This document shows, one piece after another, positions 39,558 through 49,900 of a stretch of DNA of 64,000 nucleotides (position 1 is the stretch's first letter; each line of letters opens with the position of its first letter). Source of the stretch: Ferrovibrio terrae (GTDB lineage Bacteria > Pseudomonadota > Alphaproteobacteria > Ferrovibrionales > Ferrovibrionaceae); assembly GCF_007197755.1 (NCBI RefSeq), contig NZ_CP041636.1, positions 4,004,001 through 4,068,000 of the forward strand, written 5' to 3'. The notes under the pieces are model-generated. The model was given only the letters and a program-made list of their open reading frames with translations, made no database searches and had not been told where the DNA came from. Made by a program: the position numbers and the translations under genes.

Positions 39558-40631
39558 TTACTCGGCGTCCTCCGCCTCGCCCGCATCCGGGCCGGCGTCG
39601 ATGGCGGCCGCGACGATGCCGGTGTTGGCCTTGATCGCGGCTTCGATACGATTGGCAACCTCAGGGTTTTCCTTGAGGAAGGTCTTGGCAGCCTCGCGGC
39701 CCTGGCCGATGCGCTGGCTGTCGAACGAGAGCCAGGAGCCCGACTTCTCGACCACATTGGCCTTCACGCCGAGGTCGATCAGTTCGCCGGTCTTGGACAC
39801 GCCCTCGCCATACATGATGTCGAAATCGACCACCTTGAACGGGGGCGCCACCTTGTTCTTGACCACCTTCACGCGGGTCTGGTTGCCGACCACCTCGTCG
39901 CGGATCTTGATCGCGCCGATGCGGCGGATATCGAGACGGACCGAGGCATAGAACTTCAGCGCATTGCCGCCGGTGGTGGTTTCCGGGCTGCCGAACATCA
40001 CGCCGATCTTCATGCGGATCTGGTTGATGAAGATGACCATGCAGTTCGACTTGGAGATCGAGGCGGTCAGCTTGCGCAAAGCCTGGCTCATCAGGCGGGC
40101 CTGCAGGCCGACATGGGTGTCGCCCATCTCGCCTTCGAGTTCGGCCTGCGGCACCAGGGCGGCGACCGAGTCGATGACCAGCACGTCGATGGCGCCCGAG
40201 CGGACCAGGGTATCGGCGATTTCCAGCGCCTGCTCACCGGTATCGGGCTGCGAGATCAGCAGCTCTTCGATATTCACACCGAGCTTGCGGGCATAGGACG
40301 GGTCGAGCGCATGTTCGGCGTCGACGAAGGCGCAGGTGCCGCCCTTCTTCTGGGCCTCGGCCACGACATGCAGCGCGATGGTGGTCTTGCCCGAGCTTTC
40401 CGGACCGTAGACTTCAACGATACGGCCCTTGGGCAGGCCGCCGATCCCCAGCGCGATATCCAGGCCGAGCGAGCCGGTGGAAATGGCTTCGACTTCCATG
40501 CTCTGGCGCTGGCCGAGCTTCATCACCGAGCCCTTGCCGAAATTGCGCTCGATCTGCGAGAGCGCAGCTTCCAGAGCCTTACCCTTATCCATGTTCTCTT
40601 TTTCCACGACGCGAAGTGAGGGGGACGACAT
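39558..40631 (-). CDS. recA: DNA recombinase RecA
   Basis: A 357-residue recombinase. Walker A is GPESSGKTT, Walker B ends in [11 protein letters not shown]1 is [19 protein letters not shown] and L2 is [22 protein letters not shown]. The C-terminal tail is acidic ([11 protein letters not shown]). The start at 40631 ([24 protein letters not shown]) has AAAGGA 9 bases upstream; [11 protein letters not shown] at 40592 is the other candidate. It polymerises on ssDNA, drives strand exchange and stimulates LexA self-cleavage. A near-consensus SOS box lies 62 bp upstream. Confidence 0.97.
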   Translation of the reverse strand: MSSPSLRVVEKENMDKGKALEAALSQIERNFGKGSVMKLGQRQSMEVEAISTGSLGLDIALGIGGLPKGRIVEVYGPESSGKTTIALHVVAEAQKKGGTCAFVDAEHALDPSYARKLGVNIEELLISQPDTGEQALEIADTLVRSGAIDVLVIDSVAALVPQAELEGEMGDTHVGLQARLMSQALRKLTASISKSNCMVIFINQIRMKIGVMFGSPETTTGGNALKFYASVRLDIRRIGAIKIRDEVVGNQTRVKVVKNKVAPPFKVVDFDIMYGEGVSKTGELIDLGVKANVVEKSGSWLSFDSQRIGQGREAAKTFLKENPEVANRIEAAIKANTGIVAAAIDAGPDAGEAEDAE

Positions 40632-40989
40632 TTGCGAGCATCCTTTCATGGGGGCCGGTGAATTGCAATTATACGCCGTTCTGACCCCATATGTTCTCAT
40701 ATCGTTGCCGTTGTCCAGCGAAAAATATGCCCCTCTGTATGTGCCTGATATTTATGGAATATTCCCCTGATGTTCTCATAAGACCGCCGCCCCGTTCCGG
40801 TCTGTTCGGCAGCAGGCGATTCTCTGGCGGCCAGGCTTACGATGCCTCTGCCTGGCCGGTCTGTCGGCCCAAACCCGGTCTTTTGAACGGATAAGAAGGT
40901 GCGATTTCGCCATATCATGGCGAAGCATCAAAGCCAATACATCCAGAAGTAATGCCGCGACTCGGTCAGGCCGGGCGGTTGGACGGTGC
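40632..40989. other. 358-bp gap between recA and the giant repeat gene
   Basis: Holds the recA promoter region, including the candidate SOS box, an AT-rich patch near 40725-40770, and two small hairpins: GGCCAGGC/GCCTGGCC (40829-40857) and TTCGCCAT/ATGGCGAA (40906-40924). Neither hairpin is followed by a T-run, so neither is a convincing terminator for the repeat gene, although one may serve. No gene seen. Confidence 0.65.
40693..40707. promoter_or_regulatory. Candidate LexA (SOS) box of recA
   Basis: GTTCTCATATCGTTG on the plus strand, i.e. CAAC-N7-GAAC on the recA strand. The alphaproteobacterial LexA box is the direct repeat GTTC-N7-GTTC (GAAC-N7-GAAC); 7 of 8 fixed bases match. It lies 62 bp upstream of the recA start. 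lexA itself is not in the window. Confidence 0.45.
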
Positions 40990-43900
40990 TCAGAGCACCC
41001 GCAGCCAAGCCCAGTACTGCCACCACTGCATGGCGCCGACCTGCTGCTGCGTGAAGGCATTCGCCTGCGCGGAGCTGAGGCCGAGGATGTCGCCGACGCC
41101 GAGACCGCTGATCGCGGTGGTCGAGATCGCGGCGATCTGCGAGGTCGTGAAGGCCTGGATCTGCGTGCGGTACAGCTCGTTCACGTCGGTCGAGCGCAGG
41201 CCGGCGATCTGGGTGGTGCTCAACGCCAACACCTGCGACGAGGTCAGCGCGCGCGCCTGGGTGCCGCTCAGCGCATTCAGGTTGGTGGTGCTGAGCGTCT
41301 GCAGCTGCGACGTGGTCAGCGCGGCGACCTGGTCCGTATCCAGTTCGCCGATATCGGTGGTGCGCAGGTTGGCGATCTGCGACGAGGTCAGGGCGGCGAT
41401 CTGCGAATTGGCCAGCGCCTGCACCTGCGTGGTGTTCAGCGCGTTGAAGTTGGTGCTGCCGAGCGCCTGGATCTGCGCCGTGGTCAGCGCCTGCACCTGC
41501 GCGGTGCCGAACTCGCCGATATCCGAGGTACGCAGGCCGGCGATCTGCGTCGAGGTCAGCGCCGCCACCTGCGTGGAGGCCAGCGCCTGGATCTGCGTCG
41601 TGGTCAGGGCATTCAGGTTGGTGGTGCTGAAGGACGCGATCTGCGTCGTCGTCAGGCCGCGCACCTGGTTCGTGCCCAGTTCGGCGATGTCGCCGGTGCC
41701 CAGACCGGCCAGCTGCGTCGTGGTCAGCGCCGCGATCTGCGACGTGGTCAGGGCAGCGACCTGCGTGGCCAGCAGCGCATTGAAGTTGGTGGTGCCGAGC
41801 GCCTGGATCTGCGCCGTGGTCAGCGCCTGGATCTGGCTGGTGCTCAGCTCGGCAATATCGGTGGTGCGCAGCCCGGCGATCTGCGTGGTGGTCAGCGCCT
41901 GGATCTGCGCGCTGCCCAGCGCGCGGGTCTGCGTCGTGCTGAAGGCATTCAGGTCGCCGGTTTCAAGCGCGGCCACCTGCGTGGCGGTCAGTGCGCCGAT
42001 CTGCGAGGTGCCCAGCGCGCCGATCTGCGCCGTGGTCAGGGCGGCGATCTGCGTGGTGCCGAGTTCGGCGATGTCGCTGGTGCGGAGCGCGGCGATCTGC
42101 GCGGTGGTCAGCGCCGCGACCTGATCGGCGGACAGCGCCTGCACCTGCGTGGTGGAGAGCGCGTTCAGGTTGGTGGTGCTGAAGGCCTGCAGCTGGGTGG
42201 CAGTGAGCGCGCGGATCTGCGCGGTGCCCAGTTCGGCAATGTCGGTGGTACGCAGACCGGCGATCTGCGTGGTGGTCAGCGCCTGCACCTGTGCCGAGCC
42301 CAGCGCCTGCACCTGCGCGGTATTCAGCGCCTGCACGTTGGTGGTGTTGAGCGCCTGAACCTGCGCCGTGGTCAGCGCGGCAATCTGCGACGTCGTCAGT
42401 TCGCCGATCTCGGTGGTGCGCAGGCCGGCGATCTGCGTCGTGGTCAGGGCCTGGATCTGCGCGGTCGACAGCGCCTGCACCTGCGCGGTCGAGAAGGTGT
42501 TCAGGTTGGTGCTGCTCAGCGCCTGCACCTGCGCTGTCGTCAGCGCGGCAATCTGCGTGGTGCTGAATTCACCGATCTCGGTGGTACGGAGCCCGGCGAT
42601 CTGGCTGGTGGTCAGCGCCTGGATCTGACTGGTGGTCAGCGCCGCAACCTGGTTGCCGTTCAGGGCGTTCAGCGCCGTGCTGGTCAGCGCCGCGATCTGC
42701 GTGGTGGCCAGCGCCGCCACATCCGTCGGCGTCAGCGCGCCGACCTGGGTGGCGTTCAGCGTGCCGATCTGCGCGGTGGTCAGCGCACGCAGCTGCGTCG
42801 TGGTCAGTTCGTCGATGTCGGTGGTGCGCAGGCCCGCGATCTGGCTGGTGGTGAGCGCCGCGATCTGCGTGGTGCCGAGCGCCTGGGCCTGCGTGGTGTT
42901 GAACGCATTCAGGTTGCCGCTGCCCAGCGCCTGCACCTGCGCCGAGGTCAGCGCGGCGATCTGCCCGGTGGTCAGCTCAGCAATATCTGTGGTGCGGAGC
43001 CCGGCGACCTGCGTCGTGGTCAGGGCCTGGATCTGCGTCGCACCCAGCGCCTGGGTCTGCGTCGTGCTCAGCGCGTTCAGGTTGGCGGTGCCGAGCGCCT
43101 GTACCTGCGCCGTGGTCAGCGCCGCGATCTGGCTGCTGGCCAGTTCGGCGATATCGGTGGTGCGCAGACCGGCAATCTGCGTCGTGGTCAGCGCGGCGAT
43201 CTGCGAGGTGCCCAGCGCCTGCGTCTGGCTCGTCGAGAAGGCGTTCAGCGCCGAGCTGCTGAAGGCTGCGACCTGTGCCGGCGACAGTGCCGCGATGTCG
43301 GCCGTGCTCAGCGCGCCGACCTGGGTCGCATTCAGCGTGCCGATCTGCGTGGCGGTCAGCGCGGCAATCTGCGACGTCGTCAGTTCGGCGATGTCGGTGG
43401 TGCGCAGGCCCGCGATCTGGCTGGTGGTGAGCGCCGCGATCTGCGCGGTGCCCAGCGCCTGGGTCTGCGCCGTGGTCAGCGCATTCAGGTTGGTGGTGCT
43501 GAGCGCCTGCGCCTGCACGGTCGTCAGCGCGGCGATCTGCGAGGTGGTCAGCTCGCCGATCTCGGTGGTGCGCAGGCCCGCGATTTGCGCCGTGGTCAGG
43601 GCTGCGATCTGCGTCGCACCCAGCGCCTGGGTCTGCGCCGTGGTCAGCGCATTCAGGTTCGTGGTGCCGAGCGCCTGCACCTGCGCCGTGGTCAGCGCCG
43701 CGATCTGCGTGGTGGTCAGTTCGGCGATATCGGTGGTGCGCAGATTGGCGATCTGCGTGTTGGTCAGCGCGCCGATCTGCGACGTGGTCAGCGCCTGCGC
43801 CTGCGTCTGGGTCAGCGCGTTCAGGTTCGTGGTGCCGAGCGCCTGCAGCTGCGTGGCGGTCAGCGCCGAGACCTGGTCGGTATCGAGTTCGCCGATATCG

Positions 43901-46900
43901 GTGGTGCGCAGGCCCGCGATCTGGCTGGTGGTGAGCGCCGCGATCTGCTCAGCCGACAGCGTCTGCACCTGGGTCTGGTTCAGGCCATTCAGGGCCGAGG
44001 TGGTCAGCGCGGCGATCTGCGTGCCGGCCAGCGCCGACAGCGCCGCGGTGCTCAGGCCGCCGACCTGGGCCTCGGACAGCGCGCCGATCTGCGTGGTGGT
44101 CAGCGCGCGCAGCTGCGTCGTGGTCAATTCGGCGATATCGGTGCCGCGCAGGCCGGCAATCTGCGTGTTGGTCAGCGCGCCGATCTGCGCGGAGGTCAGC
44201 GCCTGCGCCTGCGTCGTGTTGAAGGCATTCAGGCTGGTGGTGCTGAGCGCGCGGATCTGCGTGGTGGTCAGCGCCGCGACCTGGTCGGGCGTCAGTTCGG
44301 CAATATCAGTGGTGCGCAGGCCGGCGATCTGGCCTGTGGTCAGCGCGCCGATCTGCGCGGAGGTCAGCGCCTGCGCCTGCGTCTGGCTCAGCGCGTTCAG
44401 GTTACTGGTGCCGAGCGCCTGCACCTGCGCCGTGGTCAGTGCAGCAACCTGCTCGGCGCTCAGTTCGGCGATGTCCGTGGTGCGCAGGCCGGCGATCTGG
44501 CTGGTGGTCAGCGCGGCAATCTGCGACGTGCTCAACGCGGCGGCCTGCGTGGCCGACAGCGCGTTGAGGTTGGCGGTGCCGAGCGCCTGCAGCTGCGTGG
44601 CGGTCAGCGCCGAGATCTGGTCGGTGTCGAGTTCGCCGATATCGGTGGCGCGCAGGCTGGCAATCTGCGTCGTGGTCAGCGCGCCGATCTGTTCGGCCGA
44701 CAGCGCCTGTACCTGGTCCGTCGTCAGCGCATTCAGCGCCGAGGTGGTCAGCGCCGCGATCTGCGTGCCCGCCAGCGCCGACAGTGCCGTGGTGCTCAGC
44801 GCACCGACCTGCGTTTCGTTCAGCGTGCCGATCTGCGCGGCGGTCAGTGCCGCGATCTGTGTCTCGGTCAGTTCTTCGATATCGGTGGCGCGCAGGCCGG
44901 CGATCTGTCCGGTGGTCAGCGCCTGGATCTGGCTGGTGGCCAGCGCCTGCGCCTGCGTCGTGTCGAAGGCATTCAGGTTGGCCGTGCCCAGCGCCTGCAC
45001 CTGCACCGTGGTCAGCGCGGCGATCTGGTCGGCGCTCAGTTCGCCGATATCCCCGGTGCGCAGCGCACCGATCTGCGTGGTGGTCAGGGCGGCAATCTGG
45101 CTGCCGGCCAGGGCCTGGATCTGGCTGGTCTCCAGCGCATTCAGCGCGGTGGTGGTGAGCGCGGCCAGCTGCGTGCCGGTCAGGCCGGAAACCTGATCCG
45201 GACTCAGCGCGCCGACCTGGGTCTCATTCAGCGTGCCGACCTGCGACGTGGTCAGGCCAGCGAGCTGCGTCGCGCCCAGTTCGGCGATATCGGTGACGCG
45301 CAGGCCGGCGATCTGCGTCGTGGTCAGCGCGGCAACCTGATCCGAGCTCAGTGCCTGCGCCTGGGTGGTGGCGAAGGCGTTCAGCGCGGTGGTGCTCAGC
45401 GCGCGCAGCTGCGACCCGGTCAGGGCGGCAACCTGCTGCGTGGACAGCGCGGCGATCTGGGTTTCGTCCAGCGCGCCGATCTGCGTGGCGGTCAGCGCGG
45501 CGATCTGGCTGGTGCCCAGTTCGGCGATATCTTCGGCGCGCAGGCCGGCAATCTGGCTCGTGCTCAGCGCGGCGACCTGGTCGGCCGTCAGAGCCTGCAC
45601 CTGCGCGGTGGTCAGCGCCTGAATCTGCGCCGTGGTCAGTTCGCCGAGATCTGTGTTGCGTAGCCCGGTGATCTGCGTCGTGGTCAACGCGGCGACCTGG
45701 CTGGTCGAGAGCGCCTGCGCCTGCGAGGTGCTGAACGCATTCAGCGCCGTGGTGCTGAGCGCCTGCAGCTGCGTGCTGGTCAGCCCGCTGATAGCGCTGG
45801 TGCTGAGCGCGCCGATCTGCGTGGCGGTCAGCCCGCCGATCTGCCCCGCGCCGAGTTCGGCGATGTCGCTGGCGCGCAGGCCCGTGATCTGCGTGGTGGT
45901 GAGCGCGGCGACCTGTTCCGAAGTCAGCGCCTGCGCCTGCGAGGTATTGAACGCATTCAGCGCTGTGGTGCTGAGTGCTGCAATCTGCGTCGTGGTCAGC
46001 GCCGCGATCGCCTCCGGGCTCAGCCCGGCAATCTGGGTGTCGGTCAGCGCGCCGATTTGCGCCGTGGTCAGGGCGCGCAGCTGCGTGGTGCCGAATTCGG
46101 CAATATCATCGGCGCGCAGGCTGGCGATCTGCGTACCGCTCAGCGCCTGCACCTGCTCGGCCGTCAGGGCCTGCACCTGCGCCGCAGTGAGCGCCTGCAC
46201 CTGCGCCGTATCCAGCTCACCGATATCGCCGGTGCGCAGGCCCGCGATCTGCGTGGCGGTCAGCGCCGCGATCTGGTCGGTACCCAGCGCCTGGGTCTGC
46301 GTGGTCGACAGGGCATTCAGCGCCGTGGTGCTGAGGGCGGCGACCTGCGTGGTGGCCAGCGCCGCCAGATCGGCGGTGTCGAAAGCGCCGACCTGCGTGG
46401 CGGTCAGCGCGCCGATCTGGCTGCTGCCGAGTTCGGCGATGTCGCCGGCGCGCAGACCATCGATCTGCGTGTTGGTCAGCGCCGCGACCTGCTCGGTGGT
46501 CAGCGCCCGCGCCTGCGACGTATTGAATGCATTCAGGGCCGCGGTGCTGAGCGCCGCGATCTGCGAGGTGGTCAGCGCGGCAATGGCGGTCGTGCTCAGG
46601 CCGGCGATCTGGGTTTCGTCGAGCGAGCCGATCTGCGTCGTGGTCAGCGCGCGCAGCTGCGTGGTGCTGAGTTCGGCGAGATCGCTGGCGCGCAGGCCAT
46701 CGATCTGCGTGCCGGTCAGCGCCTGCAGCTGGGTTGCCGCCAGTGACTGCGCCTGCGTGGTCGACAGCGCATTCAGCGCCGTGGTGCTGAGCGCCGCGAT
46801 CTGGCTGGTGCTGAGCGCCGCCAGCGCCGTGGTGGTGAGGCCGGAAATCTGGGTTCCGGTCAGCGCGCCGACCTGGGTGGTGGTCAGCGCGCGGATCTGC

Positions 46901-49900
46901 GTGGCGCCCAGTTCGGCGATATCGCCGGCGCGCAGGCCATCGACCTGCGTCGCGGTCAGCGCCTGCACCTGCGCGGTGGTCAGCGACTGGACCTGTGTGG
47001 TCGACAGTGCATTCACGGCCGAGGTGCTGAGCGCCGCGATCTGGCTCGGGCTGAGGGCGGCAAGCGCCGTCGTGGTGAGGCCGGAAACCTGGGTTTCGGT
47101 GAGCGCGGCGACCTGCGTCGTGGTCAGCGCCTGGATCTGCGAGGCACCGAACTCGGCGATATCCGTCGTACGCAGGCCGGCAATCTGCGTGGTGGTCAGC
47201 GACTGGACCTGCGCGGTCGACAGCACCTGCACCTGAGTGGCGGTCAACGCCTGCACCTGCGCGGTGCCAAGCTCGCCGAGATCGCCCGGCTGCAGGCCGG
47301 CGATCTGCGTATTGGTCAGCGCGGCAATCTGGCTCGAGGTCAGTGCCTGCGCCTGCGTCGTATTGAAGGCATTCAGGTTGGTGGTGCTGAGCGCGGCCAC
47401 CTGCGTGGTGGACAGCGCGGCAATCGCCGTGGTGCTCAGGGCGCCGATCTGTGTCGTGGTCAGCGCGTCGATCTGCGACGTGCTGAGCGCCTTGATCTGC
47501 GTCGCCGTCAGGGCGCCGATCGCGTCGGCATCCAGCGCGCCGATCTGCGTCGGCGTCAGCGCGCCAATCTGTGTCGTGGTCAGCGCCTGCACCTGCGTGG
47601 TGTTCAGCGCATTCAGAACCGTGGTGGTCAGCGCGCCGACCTGCGTGGTGTTCAGCGCCGCCAGAGCTGCCGTGCCGAGGCCGCTGGCCTGGGTTCCCGT
47701 CAGCGCACCAACCTGCGCGGTAGACAGGCCGCCGAGATCGACCGGCTCAAGCGCCGCGACCTGCGTGGCGGTCAGGCCCGCGATCTGCGTGGTGGTCAGT
47801 TCGCCAAGATCGGTGGAGCGCAGGCCGGTGATCTGCGTTGAGGTCAGGCCGGCGATCTGCGACGTGCTCAGCGCCTGAATCTGGCCCTGGTTCAGCGCGT
47901 TCAGCGCAGAGGTGGTCAACGCGCCGAGCTGCGTGGACGAGAAGGCCGACAGCGCCGTCGTGGTCAGGCTGCCGACCTGGGTCTCGTTCAGGGCCGCGAT
48001 CTGCGTGGTGGTCAGCGCCTTGACCTGCTCCGTGGTCAGTTCGGCGAAAGCAGCGGTGCCGAGCGCATTGCGCTGCGCCGTGGTCATCGCCTTGAGCTGC
48101 GCCGCCGTGAGGTTATTCACCTGCGTGGAATTGAAGCCGCCCAGCTGGGTCAGGCTCAGCACCTTTACCTGCTGGGCAGTGAGCGACTGGAGCTGCCCGG
48201 CATTCAGCGCGTTAATATCGGCAATCTCGAGCGCGGCGACCTGCGTCGTTGCCAGCGCCTTGATCTGCGTCACCGTGAACTCGCCGATATCGCTGGTCCG
48301 CAGGTCGATGACCTGCGCGATGCTCAGCGCCTTGATCTGCGGGATGGCCAGCGACTGGACCTGCGCCGTGGTCAGCGCGTTCAGATTCGTTGAGGTCAGG
48401 CCGCGAATCTGCGTTGACGTCAGGGCTTTGACCTGCGCTGTGCTCAGCTCGCCAATATCGCCGGTCGTCAGGGACGCAAGCTGCGACGACGTCAGGGCCC
48501 GGATCTGCCGCACCTGCAGCGCCTGCGTCTGCGCCGTGGTCAGCGCATTCAGATTCGTGGTGCTGAGCGCCTGCAACTGCGTCGACGTGAATCCCTTGAT
48601 CTGCGTCGCGCTCAATTCAGCGATATCTGTCGTACGCAGGCCCGCGATCTGCGTGGCCGTCAGTGCCCCAAACAGCGGGCCGGTCAGCGCCTGGATCTGG
48701 GCCTCATTGAAGGCGTTCAGATTGGTCGTGGTCAGGGCGCGCAGCTGGGTCTTCGTCAGCGACTTGACGCGTGACGCGCTCAGTTCGCTGATATCTTCGC
48801 TGCGCAGGCTGGCAATCTGGGCCGTGGTCAGCGCGCCGAGCTGCGAAGCGGCGAACGCCTGCATCTGCGTGGTATTGAGCGCATTCAGGTTGGTGGTGGT
48901 CAGGGCTTGCAGCTGCGTGCCGGCGAACGCCTTGAGTTGCGTGACGGTCAGCTCGGCGATGTCGGTGGTCCGCAGGTTGGCGATCTGCGTCGATGTCAGG
49001 GCCTTCGCCTGGGCCCCGGTCAGCGCCCCGGTCTGGGTCGCGTCCAGCGCATTCAGGTTGGTCGTGCTGAGCGACTTCACCTGGGTGGCCGTCAATCCGG
49101 CAATGGCCGAGGCGGTCAGCGCCCGGATCTGGGTCTGTGTGAATTCTCCGAGCTGGCCTGGCGTTAAGCCCTTCGCCTGCGTCGCATTCAGGGTTCCGAT
49201 CGCCGTCGTGGTCAGGGCCTGGATCTGCGTCTCGGTCAAAGCGCGGATCTGGTTCGAATTCAGCGCCTGGATCTGCGCCGTGCCGAATGCATTCAGATCT
49301 GTGGTTTCAAGCGCCGCGACCTGTCCGGTGGTCAGCCCCTTGATCTGCGTCGCCGTGAGTTCTGAAATATCAGCAGTGGCGAATGACGCAATCTGCGTGT
49401 TGCTGAGCGCGGCAATCTGATTGCCGGTCAGCACCCGGACCTGGGCTGCGTTGAAGGCGTTCAGGTTCGTCGTGGTCAGGGCGCCCAGTTGCGCCGACGA
49501 CAGCGCCTTGACCTGCGACGAGGTCAGCTCGCCGATGTCAGCGACATTCAACGCCGAAATCTGCGTCGTGGTCAGTGAGCGGATCTGTCCCGGATCCAGC
49601 GCCTGCACCTGCGCAGTGCTGAGCGCATTCAGGCTGGTGGTCGACAGGTACTGCAGCTGGACCGGCGACAGCGCCTTGACCTGCGCCGTGGTCAATTCGC
49701 CGACATCCGCCGCCCGCAGGCCGGCAATCTGCGTCGTGCTCAGGACAGAAATCTGCTTGGGCGTCAGCGACTGGATCTGGGCCGTGTCGAGCGCATTCAG
49801 GTTGCTGGTGCTGAGCGCCTGCAACTGCGTGGGAAGCAGAGCCTTCAGCTGGGTTGTACCCAACTCGGCGATATCCGTGGTTCGCAGGCCAGCAATCTGC

